The notes: generated by a model not told the origin, from the letters alone. Counted from the stretch's first letter, positions 25,601 through 34,374 are shown. The stretch is DNA of 42,630 bases from Pseudomonadales bacterium (GCA_002701845.1 NZXG01000043.1:4219-46848), one strand, 5' to 3'. Program-made: numbers and translations.

Positions 25601-25647
25601 CGCGTGACATTGTGACAATCAATAATTGATTGTCACAATGTCACGCG
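25601..25647. repeat. 47-bp near-perfect palindrome (23-bp arms, 1-base centre)
   Basis: Bases 25601-25623 and 25625-25647 are exact reverse complements around a single A. Within each arm TGACAT/TGTGACAAT sequences repeat. It lies in the leader of the small exported protein gene and touches the stop end of the upstream small gene. No U-run follows. Candidate operator for a dimeric regulator, or a cruciform/recombination site. Confidence 0.85.
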
Positions 25648-26015
25648 ATCGGTGGTTTATAGGGTGGCAAGGAATGCGCTGCCGCAATACCAGAGCAATC
25701 AAAACTATAGGTTTGGGATCGCGGTATCGCCTGATAGATCAGCATTACCGAAGTAATGGTGGGAGCGGTTGCGCAATGGAACAGTTCACAATCATTACAA
25801 TTATCACATCTGCACAAACGTGGTCTTACAGCTTCGTGACAGCGTTTACTATTAAGCGTTGTCGCGACCTGTTTATCAGATTTGGAAGTGTGATGGAGGA
25901 TGTGAACAGGCACAGACAAATGATTCACATAGGTGTGATCAACGGTTATCGATAGTGCATTGCTGCTTATAAAAAGCAAACCGACTATCACTAGTTTTCT
26001 GGTTGCCGAATACAT
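25641..26015 (-). CDS. Small exported Cys-rich protein, function unknown
   Basis: 124 aa from ATG 26015 (GGAAAC upstream); a GTG at 26024 is an alternative start. A Sec signal spans about 1-22 (LVIVGLLFISSNALS). The mature part begins with His-rich text (DHTYVNHLSVPVHILHH) and then holds a dense Cys cluster, CHEAVRPRLCRCDNCNDC with a further HC five residues on, suited to metal binding or disulfides. The C-terminal 50 residues look less ordered and end close to the palindrome, so the gene might be extended or frameshifted relative to ancestors. Not assigned to a family; a copper-induced CopL-like protein is one possibility. Confidence 0.55.
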   Translation of the reverse strand: MYSATRKLVIVGLLFISSNALSITVDHTYVNHLSVPVHILHHTSKSDKQVATTLNSKRCHEAVRPRLCRCDNCNDCELFHCATAPTITSVMLIYQAIPRSQTYSFDCSGIAAAHSLPPYKPPIA

Positions 26016-26171
26016 TGTTTCCACAATATGTGTCCTGTGCGCCTGTATCTATTAAGACTACCAAACATCAACGAGAGTTCAATTGAATCTTGCGCCTTTT
26101 CGTGACACGCCATGGTTTAAACCTGAGCCAGTACATACCTAAGGTAAGGGTAAAATAGCATAAGGTATGAT

Positions 26172-27248
26172 TTAATCATTACCAAACCGCATATTGGTTT
26201 GCTCGAATTGAATGCCATGTTGATTCAGATCATTAATTATTTTCATAGGTTCGAATAACTGTTCTATGTGGAAAACCCCATGGGGGTAGTCAGTCTTCAT
26301 CATTTGATGGGCGAGTAATGCGGTGGTAATACCCGTGATTCTTGCTTCTTCATGGCCTGTTATTGAACAGCTAAACGTCGCACCATCTGTGGCTTGTTGC
26401 CGATAAACCACCTTTACAGAAAAACGATCGGTACCAAAACGGAACTTTTGCAGGCAATATGTCATTGCATTACGGGCGAACGGCAGCTTCAATACTTTTC
26501 CTATCCCGCTAGCGCTCATGAAATAAAATAGCGCAGTGATGAAGCGCGATTCAAAACACAGTCTTGTGGTGGCTGAACTGATCGATAATGTGTGGGGAAG
26601 CACGTGCTGGTCAGAGAAATTAAACTGGTAGGCATTTCGAGCAAAGCGGTCTCCGGGGAAAGCAGTCTGCTTTGCGTTCGCAAAGCTTTTCGTACGATTC
26701 CCGAGGCTATCCACATATTCGGCATTCATTTGCTCAATCGACCAATGAATAGCCGCTTCGCCATGCGCTTCCCCCAACCCCAGTAATACATATATTTCCG
26801 CAACGCCTCGGTTGCCGCACGTATTCACACAATGTTTTACTAACAGATTACTTAAGCCGGGCACGATCCCTGCGCTGAGTAAAAAGGTAGCGCAACCCTT
26901 TTCAGCACTGTTATGCAAGCGCTCAATCTCTTTCAAATAATCATAGCTGGCAGAGGTGTCGAGATAATGTATGCCTCTCTGCGCACATTGCTTGGCTGTT
27001 GGTGCATTACGAGCTTCAATGCACATAATAAGGATCGCCACATCATTCAGTCTGGCGTCATTCTCTGACAATGTATCTAGGTCAAACGCAAGAGGAATCA
27101 CTGTGTTATTCAGTGCGCTTGCCAAGGAAGATGCTTTTTCCCCATTTCTACCGGCCACGATAATCTGATTCGGGTAGATTTTCGCCAGCTCTGTGGCTAT
27201 GTGTTTGCCAACGGCACCATAACCACCGAGTATCATTATTTTTCTCAT
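26172..27248 (-). CDS. Saccharopine dehydrogenase-like NAD(P)-binding oxidoreductase
   Basis: 358 aa. A Rossmann fold opens the protein: ILGGYGAVGKHIATEL (about 6-21), then VAGRNGEKA, typical of saccharopine dehydrogenase NADP-binding family proteins. A mixed C-terminal domain follows. Members act on diverse substrates, some in lipid or opine metabolism, and this one is not matched to a reaction. It follows the phospholipase D gene by 38 bases on the same strand. The start at 27248 has no strong ribosome site. Reasonable as part of the long minus-strand transcription unit. Confidence 0.84.
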   Translation of the reverse strand: MRKIMILGGYGAVGKHIATELAKIYPNQIIVAGRNGEKASSLASALNNTVIPLAFDLDTLSENDARLNDVAILIMCIEARNAPTAKQCAQRGIHYLDTSASYDYLKEIERLHNSAEKGCATFLLSAGIVPGLSNLLVKHCVNTCGNRGVAEIYVLLGLGEAHGEAAIHWSIEQMNAEYVDSLGNRTKSFANAKQTAFPGDRFARNAYQFNFSDQHVLPHTLSISSATTRLCFESRFITALFYFMSASGIGKVLKLPFARNAMTYCLQKFRFGTDRFSVKVVYRQQATDGATFSCSITGHEEARITGITTALLAHQMMKTDYPHGVFHIEQLFEPMKIINDLNQHGIQFEQTNMRFGND

Positions 27249-27286
27249 TGGGCACTCATATATGTTTTGGCTATTTCATCGACGGT

Positions 27287-28426
27287 TCACAGCCAATACC
27301 TAAATAGCCTTGCAAAGCGCTCAAGGGAACAAGTTGCAAGGCCACGTTTTTTCCATTGCTGCTGACCAATTTCAGCAGATTCCGCTAAGTCAACCAGGAA
27401 CTGCGCTTTAAGATTGGTAGCCAGATTTGGGCTTGTGCTTACAAGATTCAGTTCGTAGTTATGAAACAGGCTGCGATAATCCAAATTGGCCGTGCCAACC
27501 ATGGACCAGCCATCGTCGACAACGATGGTTTTTGCATGAAGCATGCGTGGTAAGTATTCGAACACCCGCACCCCAGAAGAAAACAGCCCGGCATAAATGG
27601 ACTGCGCTGCCCAGCGAGCAATGGGAACATCGGATTTTTCAGGCACCAGCAGGAACACCTCTACGCCCCGGGAAGCGGCATGGTATAGTTGACTGAGAAT
27701 TAGTTGATCCGGCACAAGATAAGGCGTTGTTATATAAATATAGCGCTCTGCCCGTTTTAGGGCGTCAATATAGACACACCTTAACCTGTGGTTGCAGTTT
27801 CGTGAGTGATTGTGCAGTAGTTGATCACCAGAACCGGCGCTGACGGGTGACCAATGCAGTGAGCCTTCCCAAAATGCCTCAAATAATTGCGAGGCTATCT
27901 GGCTGAGCTGGCCACCGACCCTGACATGCGAGTCACGCCACCTTGCTTCACCAAAATTACGCCTTGAGCTTTCCTTATGGATATTGAACCCACCCAGGAA
28001 CGCAGTTTCTTCGTCGACAATCAATAGTTTGCGATGGTTGCGCCGATTATAGCGCCAGGGATTGCGCCAACTCCATCGGTGAAACCAGCGTAGCTGAACA
28101 CCATCGTGGCGCATCATGTTTTCCAGGCGGCGCGATACCCAAAACAGGGAACCGGCCGCATCAAGGTGAACTTTCACAGTTATGCCCTGCCTGGCTTTAT
28201 CTACCAGAGCACGCGCAAAGACCTGGCCAATGTTATCATCCGCAAAGATATAACTTTCAAGTTGCACACTATGCTGCGCTTTCCTGATCGCAGCCAACAT
28301 CGCATTATATAAATCATCACCTTCTATAAAGAGTTGGAAGGTTTCATCTGTAATGTCAGGACCGTCCAGGCCTCTACTGCAGGTTGGCAACAAAGCCATC
28401 GTTGTGGTGTAGCTATCAGGGTTCAT
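27287..28426 (-). CDS. clsB: ClsB-like cardiolipin synthase / phospholipase D family protein
   Basis: 379 aa, with the two HKD catalytic motifs of the phospholipase D superfamily: HRKLLIVD (H131, K133, D138) and HAKTIVVD (H297, K299, D304). There are no N-terminal membrane helices, as in ClsB rather than ClsA. It would condense two phosphatidylglycerols (or PG with PE) into cardiolipin. Cardiolipin changes membrane curvature and supports stress tolerance. The start overlaps the methyltransferase stop by ATGA, so translation is coupled. Assignment to ClsB over other PLD proteins rests on length and domain order. Confidence 0.9.
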   Translation of the reverse strand: MNPDSYTTTMALLPTCSRGLDGPDITDETFQLFIEGDDLYNAMLAAIRKAQHSVQLESYIFADDNIGQVFARALVDKARQGITVKVHLDAAGSLFWVSRRLENMMRHDGVQLRWFHRWSWRNPWRYNRRNHRKLLIVDEETAFLGGFNIHKESSRRNFGEARWRDSHVRVGGQLSQIASQLFEAFWEGSLHWSPVSAGSGDQLLHNHSRNCNHRLRCVYIDALKRAERYIYITTPYLVPDQLILSQLYHAASRGVEVFLLVPEKSDVPIARWAAQSIYAGLFSSGVRVFEYLPRMLHAKTIVVDDGWSMVGTANLDYRSLFHNYELNLVSTSPNLATNLKAQFLVDLAESAEIGQQQWKKRGLATCSLERFARLFRYWL

Positions 28427-29082
28427 CTGTCAGAGCTTGAAGATGACGCCTGGAAAAACTCGCGCCACTGGTTTTTATTTGGTATGAACATAGGCACCTG
28501 GCGTTGGTACTGTCGGTAAAATTCCCCAAATTCAGCCAACACTTTCCGTTCTTCTCTTCTGGCCAGGAGGTAGTATGCAAACACGACAAGAGGAAACAGG
28601 CCCACTGAAAATAAGGTTGGCCAATGTACAACCCCTTCACCAAACAACGCGATAAAAAGTCCGGTATACTGGGGATGGCGAACGTACTTGTAGAGCCCGT
28701 CTGTAACCAGACGGGAATGCTGTCGCGCTCTGTGAACCTGCTGCCACCCCTTAAAAAAAATCCCAATGCCCAAAAAAACCAACGCATACCCAAGTATCAT
28801 GGAAACCATCATGCCTGTATCACCCAGGCCCAGCAATGATGACCACAAGCTTGCATCCATATCGCCACGATCCAGACCAAAGAACCGGGAAAGTAAATAG
28901 ATCGTAAGCGGAAAGCCGTACATTTCCGCGTATAGCGCGATGATAAAGGCCTGCACCACCCCTGCGCTTGCCCACTCGTGCCAGGATTTGGGCGCAAAGT
29001 ACTTATAAAATATCCATGATACAAACACTATCATGATGAGAGCCAAGCCCCAGGCTCCGGAATGGCTTACTGTTTGTTCCAT
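28423..29082 (-). CDS. Isoprenylcysteine carboxyl methyltransferase-family membrane protein (second copy)
   Basis: 219 aa. Same family as 15246-15899: shared AEMYGFPLTIY in a membrane span, a LYKYVRHPQYTGLF block and a REERK...FGEFYRQYQRQVP tail. Several hydrophobic helices. The ATG at 29082 was preferred over TTG at 29088; AGGCGAG lies at about 8 bases. Its stop overlaps clsB by four bases, which ties it to lipid chemistry: a PEMT-like lipid methylation role would be plausible here, though not shown. Confidence 0.86.
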   Translation of the reverse strand: MEQTVSHSGAWGLALIMIVFVSWIFYKYFAPKSWHEWASAGVVQAFIIALYAEMYGFPLTIYLLSRFFGLDRGDMDASLWSSLLGLGDTGMMVSMILGYALVFLGIGIFFKGWQQVHRARQHSRLVTDGLYKYVRHPQYTGLFIALFGEGVVHWPTLFSVGLFPLVVFAYYLLARREERKVLAEFGEFYRQYQRQVPMFIPNKNQWREFFQASSSSSDR

Positions 29083-29147
29083 AATCAATCTCGCCTTTAT
29101 ATTTGAGTGGTCGCTTAGTACATAACACCAGCGGTATGCGGTTACAA

Positions 29148-30143
29148 TTAGAGCGTTTCAAGCAGATCCAGTAAACGGCAGGCATAGGCATATTCGTTGT
29201 CGTACCACACTTGGATCTTGACTGTGCGATCACCAATTACGCGGGTCGATAATCCATGCACAATGGCTGAGTGAGGATTACCGATGATATCGCTACTTAC
29301 CCACTCCTGCTGCGTGAAGTCCATAACACCTTTCAGCTTGTCCTGGCAGGCATCTGCTAAACACTGGTTAATTTGCGCTTCGGTGACTGCCTGTTGAAGA
29401 CGGACTGTCATATCCGTCAGGCCACCATCAGGGATCGGCGCCCTGACCGCCAGCGCACAGAACTTACCTGCCAGCTCAGGTAACACGGCCGTAACCACCT
29501 TATCCGCGCCGGTAGATGTCGGAACCAGATTGACGGCTGCTGCACGTCCTCGAATACGCTTTCGTGATGCGACATCAACCAGCCCTTGCGAGGAGGTGTA
29601 GGCATGGATAGTCGTAGCGGAGGCGGTTTCAATACCATAGTGTTCGAGCAGGACCGACAGCGCTGGAACCAGTGAGTTGGTCGTGCAGGAGCCATTGGAA
29701 ATAACACAGTGCGCGTCAGGCTCGAATTCGTGCTGATTGACACCATAAATAATCGTCAGATCGGCTGACTCTGAGGGTGCACTGATCAGTACTTTCCTGG
29801 CGCCGGCCGTAATATGTTTGCTTGCGTCTTCAAGTTTCCTGAATTTACCGGTGCCTTCCAGTACCCAATCCACTGCAAGGTCGGACCAGGGCAGTCGCTC
29901 TGGTTCCGAATGGTGGTAAACAGGAATTTCATTATCGGAGACGCGAAGTTGACAATTTGAAGATTCAACCGGCCCGGCCAGCCGACCATGCACAGAGTCG
30001 AATTCCAATAAATACGCCAGGGTATCCGTGTCGGTTAGATCGTTGATCGCAACTAATGTCAGGTTATCGGGTTTCCGATGCAGGTACTCTCGAATCACCA
30101 GCCGACCGATCCTGCCGGCACCATTGATAGCAAACCGTTTCAT
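29148..30143 (-). CDS. gap: Glyceraldehyde-3-phosphate dehydrogenase family protein
   Basis: 331 aa, full length for GAPDH. The N-terminal Rossmann motif is INGAGRIGRLV (7-17), and the catalytic Cys153 lies in SNGSCTTNSLVP, close to the usual SNASCTTN consensus (Ala to Gly, Cys to Ser). The C-terminal end (WYDNEYAYACRLLDLL) is standard. It makes 1,3-bisphosphoglycerate from glyceraldehyde 3-phosphate; an erythrose-4-phosphate dehydrogenase role cannot be excluded. GAPDH is a well-known copper and oxidant target through its active Cys, so an island-borne spare copy may replace the damaged housekeeping enzyme. GAGGAG precedes the ATG. Confidence 0.93.
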   Translation of the reverse strand: MKRFAINGAGRIGRLVIREYLHRKPDNLTLVAINDLTDTDTLAYLLEFDSVHGRLAGPVESSNCQLRVSDNEIPVYHHSEPERLPWSDLAVDWVLEGTGKFRKLEDASKHITAGARKVLISAPSESADLTIIYGVNQHEFEPDAHCVISNGSCTTNSLVPALSVLLEHYGIETASATTIHAYTSSQGLVDVASRKRIRGRAAAVNLVPTSTGADKVVTAVLPELAGKFCALAVRAPIPDGGLTDMTVRLQQAVTEAQINQCLADACQDKLKGVMDFTQQEWVSSDIIGNPHSAIVHGLSTRVIGDRTVKIQVWYDNEYAYACRLLDLLETL

Positions 30144-30201
30144 GGTATGAACTCCTCGTTGTTGTTCCGCATATCTGTTATTACGATTACCGGTGGCTGA
30201 C

Positions 30202-30819
30202 CTAACCCGGCAGCACGACCAGTTTGTTGGGTAACTCGTTCTTCTCCTGAGTCGCCGGATAGCATTGAGCTAACAGCTCGCCGCAGGACTCAATACACTG
30301 TATAAACCCATCGGCTATCTGGTTGCGCTTCACCTGCAACACGAAGGCGGCAACGATATACCGCCATTGCTCATCCGATATCTTTGCTGCGATGCCGTGA
30401 TCAGCAAGAATTTCCACGTAGCGCTCCTGTGCCGAGACGAAAATCAAAAATCCGGCCCCATCTCGTGTATGATGTAGGCCGTTCTTCAAAAATTGTCGTC
30501 GAGCCATGTTGCCTGCGCGCCAGTACCTTACGGATTTGGGAATAATGCGCTGGAACACCGGCTGCCAGCGAAAGCCCAGCCAGGCCAAGGCAAAAACCCC
30601 CAGCTGTAGTAGCGACAGCGTATTGCTGTGCCCCCACCAGGGAGTCAGCGATAGAGGCAATGGAAACAGCAAGGCAACCAATGCTGCCCATAAAGCAGGA
30701 ATGTAGTCATAATCATCGCTGCGCGGTGCAAGCACACACATCACCTCAGCGTCGGTGAGCCGTTCAACGTCGCTAATCGCATCGCTGATTCGTTTCTGTA
30801 ATTCTTCTGAAAACTGCAT
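30202..30819 (-). CDS. TPM domain membrane protein (second)
   Basis: 205 aa from the ATG at 30819, behind AGGAGG. Two membrane helices (about 40-57 and 65-85) near the N-terminus precede a cytoplasmic or periplasmic TPM domain with FVSAQERYVEILADHGIAAKI, the hallmark GxGI strand. Longer upstream readings use TTG. TPM proteins are phosphatase- or photosystem-repair-related in plants; bacterial members often partner with LemA. It starts one base inside the stop of the preceding TPM gene (TGATG), giving LemA-TPM-TPM coupling. Confidence 0.87.
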   Translation of the reverse strand: MQFSEELQKRISDAISDVERLTDAEVMCVLAPRSDDYDYIPALWAALVALLFPLPLSLTPWWGHSNTLSLLQLGVFALAWLGFRWQPVFQRIIPKSVRYWRAGNMARRQFLKNGLHHTRDGAGFLIFVSAQERYVEILADHGIAAKISDEQWRYIVAAFVLQVKRNQIADGFIQCIESCGELLAQCYPATQEKNELPNKLVVLPG

Positions 30820-31505
30820 CACCAACCTCCTGAAGCGCCGCCACCACCGAAACCACCACCGCCGCCGCTAAACCCTCCGCGCCGCGAACCGCCATGATGG
30901 CCTCCGTGGTAACCGTAAAATCCGCCCAGTCCAAACCGTCGTAAAAATATCAGGGGGATAAAGAAGATCACCCACCAGGGAGGTAACTCGTCATTAAGGG
31001 GTGGCGGCGACCTAAACTGGTACTGCCCGCCCAGCGCCTGGATAACGGCCTCGGCACCATCAACAATGCCTTGATCAAAATTACCGGCGCGGAATGCCGG
31101 CAGAATCACCGCCTGGATGATGTTGCCGGACAGGGCATCCGTCAGTACGCCTTCCAAGCCATACCCAACTTCAATACGCACCTTGCGAAGACCGGGTACC
31201 ACTATCAGCAATACGCCATTGTCCTTGCCCTTTTGACCAATACCCCATGCTCGACCCAATTGATATCCATACTCCTCAATACTGAGGCCCTGGAGGTTAT
31301 TAAGCGTCGCCACCACAACCTGGTTGCCAGTAGCAGCCTCGTGGGCCTTTAGGCGCTGTTCAAGCCGGGTAGCCGTGGCTTGGTCTAACAGACCTGCTTT
31401 ATCCACCACCCGCCCTGATAGTGGTGGAAAGGTGACGTCTGCGGAGTTAGCCAAATCCGACCACAACAAAAACAAAGCAATGCAGCAAAGCCTGACGCTA
31501 CTCAT
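30819..31505 (-). CDS. YgcG-type TPM domain protein with Gly-rich tail (first)
   Basis: 228 aa. Signal peptide (about 1-21, LFLLWSDLANSA), periplasmic TPM domain (30-155, VGYGLEGVLTDALSGNII), a C-terminal membrane helix (around 175-190) and a low-complexity GGFSGGGGGFGGGGASGGW tail. This is the YgcG arrangement. It starts one base inside the LemA stop (TAATG) and is followed by another TPM gene with a similar overlap. Such tri-gene sets are seen in bacteria and are thought to act at the inner membrane; a biochemical role remains uncertain. Confidence 0.9.
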   Translation of the reverse strand: MSSVRLCCIALFLLWSDLANSADVTFPPLSGRVVDKAGLLDQATATRLEQRLKAHEAATGNQVVVATLNNLQGLSIEEYGYQLGRAWGIGQKGKDNGVLLIVVPGLRKVRIEVGYGLEGVLTDALSGNIIQAVILPAFRAGNFDQGIVDGAEAVIQALGGQYQFRSPPPLNDELPPWWVIFFIPLIFLRRFGLGGFYGYHGGHHGGSRRGGFSGGGGGFGGGGASGGW

Positions 31506-32131
31506 TAAAAATCCACCTTGGGCGCTTGCTCAGTGTTTTCACTGGTCGCCTGAAAGGTTTCACGTAATTCCATATCGTCGTACAGTAGCCAGTACCATAT
31601 TCTGCCTGGGAACGTTCGGAGTTCCCGGTTGTATTGATTCACGGAATTTATAAAGTCTCGGCGGGCAACACTGATCCTGTTTTCTGTACCTTCCAGTTGC
31701 GATTGCAATGCCAGAAAGTTCTGGTTGGCTTTTAGATCCGGGTACCGTTCAACGACTACCATCAACCGCTGCAACGCCGAACCCAATTCACTTTGTGCTG
31801 CCTGGAACTGTTGCAGCTTTTGGGGGTTATCAAGCAGTCCCTTTCCCAGCTGAATGGAACCGACTTTAGCGCGGGCCTCCGTAACCGCTGTCAGTGTCTC
31901 TTTCTCATGGGCTGCATAGCCTTTCACGGTTGCCACCAGGTTTGGCACAAGGTCAGCACGCCGCTGATATTGATTTTCCACCTGTGCCCAGGCTGCCTTG
32001 GCCTGTTCGTCGTAAGTAGGAATATTGTTAATGCCGCAGCCACTGAGCAAAGGTAATGCAAGCAGTAAGCACAGCAGTGATTTTCTTAACGTTAGTGGCA
32101 TGACCCTGTACCGGCTAAGCGAACTATTCAT
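31505..32131 (-). CDS. lemA: LemA family lipoprotein
   Basis: 208 aa. A lipoprotein signal with lipobox LLSGC (Cys32) is followed by the long LemA coiled-coil body: NIPTYDEQAKAAWAQVENQYQRR, DLVPNLVATVKGYAAHE, then LKANQNFLALQSQLEGTENRI and NSVNQYNRELRTFPG. This block order defines the LemA family. It is likely anchored in a membrane facing the periplasm. GGAGA lies before the ATG. It is the first gene of LemA-TPM-TPM, 91 bases beyond the NDH-2 stop. The TPM partner begins at TAATG, so all three are translated together. Confidence 0.93.
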   Translation of the reverse strand: MNSSLSRYRVMPLTLRKSLLCLLLALPLLSGCGINNIPTYDEQAKAAWAQVENQYQRRADLVPNLVATVKGYAAHEKETLTAVTEARAKVGSIQLGKGLLDNPQKLQQFQAAQSELGSALQRLMVVVERYPDLKANQNFLALQSQLEGTENRISVARRDFINSVNQYNRELRTFPGRIWYWLLYDDMELRETFQATSENTEQAPKVDF

Positions 32132-32222
32132 GGAGCGTCTCCGTTTTTGATGAACGTGAATACTGCGTGAGGTAATGGCAATGCGTTTTCGTATTCATTC
32201 ATTGATTCCTTAGCACAATAAT

Positions 32223-33518
32223 CTAATGAAGCTTTAGAGGTGGCCGCAGGCGGCGGTTGATACGCCCGACCAAGGCTAGCAAGGCGGTTTTTAAAACGCC
32301 GTGTAAGGCAATCTGGTGTAGCCGGTACAGTGATATATACAGGTATTTCGCGATCCCACCTTCCACGAAAAACGTTTTACCAACCAGCCCTGCCAACACA
32401 CCCACCGTACTGTAATCGGCAAAGGACACCAACGAACCGCGATCACTGTATTGAAAGCGAATGCTGGGGGATCCATTCAACTGATTATGGATATTCCTGT
32501 AAACGCATGCTGCCATTTGGTGAGCCGATTGGGCACGAGGTGGTACCTGTGAACCATCTTTTTGGGTGAAAGCGGCACAATCGCCCAATGCATAGATAAA
32601 TTTGTCATCAACAGAACGCAGCCCCTGATCAACAACAATCTGGTTGACGCGGTTGGTTGTAAGGCCATCAATGTTTCTCAGAACATCCTGGCATTTGACA
32701 CCTGCACACCAGACCACCACGTCTGCCGATATCTTTTTACCGTCTTTCAAAATGACAGCGTTGCTGGATATCGACGCTACCACCGCGTTGGTCATAAGTT
32801 TTGCCCCCAAACCGGTTAAAATCCGGGTGGCTTTATCTGATATATGCGTGGGCAGGCTTTTAAGTATCCGATCCGAGGCTTCGATGACATGAACAGTCAA
32901 TGAACCGCGGTCAATTGTCGGAAAACCATAGACAGGTAAATAATCGGTGATTTTGTACAGCTCAGCCGCAAGCTCCACACCAGTCGCCCCACCGCCAACA
33001 ATCACCACACTGAGGGGCTCTTCACGGCCAAATGCCTTCATTCTAAGAAAGTGATTGAGCAACATCTCGTGAAAATGATTAGCGTCTGCGGCACTATCCA
33101 GGGTAAAGCAATGCTCACGGACACCGGGGACAGAGAAATCATTACATACCGACCCGATTGCCAGCACCAAAATATCGTAATTGATGGTCCGTTGAGGAAC
33201 GAACACGTCACCGTTGTCGTCGATCAACGGACACAACTGGATTTTGCGGTTTACGCGATCCAGCCCTGCCAGTGCCCCTAATTGAAATTCAAAGCCATGA
33301 TTGGCCGCATGGGCACGGTAATCAACACCATCCATATCTATGTCCAGTGAACCAGAGGCAACCTCATGGAACAGGGGTTTCCAAACGTGAAATGGCTGCT
33401 TGTCGACCAATAACACAGAGATTGAGGGTTGCTGACGGAACTTACGCCCCAACCGCGTCGCCAATTCCAGTCCCCCGGCACCGCCACCGACAATCACAAT
33501 TCGAGTCTTCTCAGTCAT
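32223..33518 (-). CDS. ndh: NDH-2 type NADH:quinone oxidoreductase (FAD)
   Basis: 431 aa from ATG 33518 (GTG 33521 is a weaker alternative; GGAG lies upstream of both). Two Rossmann folds: IVIVGGGAGGLELATRLG near the N-terminus binds FAD; VIVGGGATGVELAAEL (about 170-185) binds NADH. A C-terminal amphipathic helix that inserts in the membrane is expected from the family. NDH-2 oxidises NADH without pumping protons, useful when complex I iron-sulfur clusters are damaged, as copper does. The start is one base inside the stop of the upstream broken protease (TGATG). Function as an NDH-2 rather than another FAD disulfide-family member is by similarity. Confidence 0.9.
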   Translation of the reverse strand: MTEKTRIVIVGGGAGGLELATRLGRKFRQQPSISVLLVDKQPFHVWKPLFHEVASGSLDIDMDGVDYRAHAANHGFEFQLGALAGLDRVNRKIQLCPLIDDNGDVFVPQRTINYDILVLAIGSVCNDFSVPGVREHCFTLDSAADANHFHEMLLNHFLRMKAFGREEPLSVVIVGGGATGVELAAELYKITDYLPVYGFPTIDRGSLTVHVIEASDRILKSLPTHISDKATRILTGLGAKLMTNAVVASISSNAVILKDGKKISADVVVWCAGVKCQDVLRNIDGLTTNRVNQIVVDQGLRSVDDKFIYALGDCAAFTQKDGSQVPPRAQSAHQMAACVYRNIHNQLNGSPSIRFQYSDRGSLVSFADYSTVGVLAGLVGKTFFVEGGIAKYLYISLYRLHQIALHGVLKTALLALVGRINRRLRPPLKLH

Positions 33519-34374
33519 CACTGCAACTCCTGAATCGTGCCATCATCCAAATCCAGTTTACTACCAAGGTCAGGCAGTCCGTAACGACCCTCATGTATCA
33601 GTCGTGGCACAACGCTGGCGATGGTATCCACCGGCACGGCAAAGCCTATTCCGGCGCTCGCTCCTGAAGGGGAATAAATGGCGGTATTAATACCAATCAG
33701 CCGGCCGGCACTGTCCAATAACGGGCCGCCCGAATTGCCTGGGTTGATGGCAGCATCCGTCTGAATCACACCACGAATGGTCTGTCCGCTGGTTTCGCCG
33801 ATGCTGCGGTCAAGGGCGGAAACAATGCCGGTGGTTAGCGTATAATCAAGACCGAACGGATTGCCAATGGCGTAGACTTTTTGGCCTACCTTTAAATCGC
33901 TACTGCTGCCCAATGGAATGGGTGCTGGTGCCCCAAAGTAGACTGTACACGCAGCACTGCCAGGTCATGTTCCGGGCTAACGCCGACCAGCGTCGCATTA
34001 AAGGTGCGATCATCAGTCAATCGGATTTGGGCACCGCTGGCGCGCTGGATAACATGGTAGTTGGTAACGATATGGCCTTTGGCATCCCATAACAAGCCGG
34101 AGCCCGTGCCCGCCGGCACGCTGAACACGCTTCGACTCCAGGGATTGACGATTTGAGATAGCGTCGTAATAAACACGACGGATGCCCGAGCCTGTTGGAA
34201 CACTTCAATCGTATTCTGCTCTTCCGCTCCCAGTTCACCGCGAGCCGTTACCGGCCGGTATTCCAGGTCACGATGGCTCAGCCAGTCTTGCCAGCAAGCC
34301 CCTAACCAGAATACGGTTACCAAGCCGATGAGAACATAGACAAGTGACACCTTATTGGAATGCTGGTAGATCAA
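33518..34374 (-). pseudogene. Trypsin-like serine protease (DegP/DegQ family), frameshifted
   Basis: Two frames together make one S1C protease. The N-terminal part (to about 33892) has a membrane anchor (SLVYVLIGLVTVFWLGACW), the catalytic His in VTNYHVIQ and Asp in [10 protein letters not shown]. The C-terminal part has [21 protein letters not shown] and the Ser motif [11 protein letters not shown]. They are in different frames and meet near 33913-33945. One extra G in the run at about 33929-33932 would restore one reading, though an error elsewhere in the segment is also possible. Start TTG 34374 follows GGAGGA. No PDZ domain is left. It could be a sequencing error or a true pseudogene. Confidence 0.82.

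Noticed and set aside
25921-25940. An ACATAGGTGT match to the MerR half-site
   Set aside because: It lies inside the 25641-26015 gene and has no -35 box at 19 bp from a -10; treated as chance.
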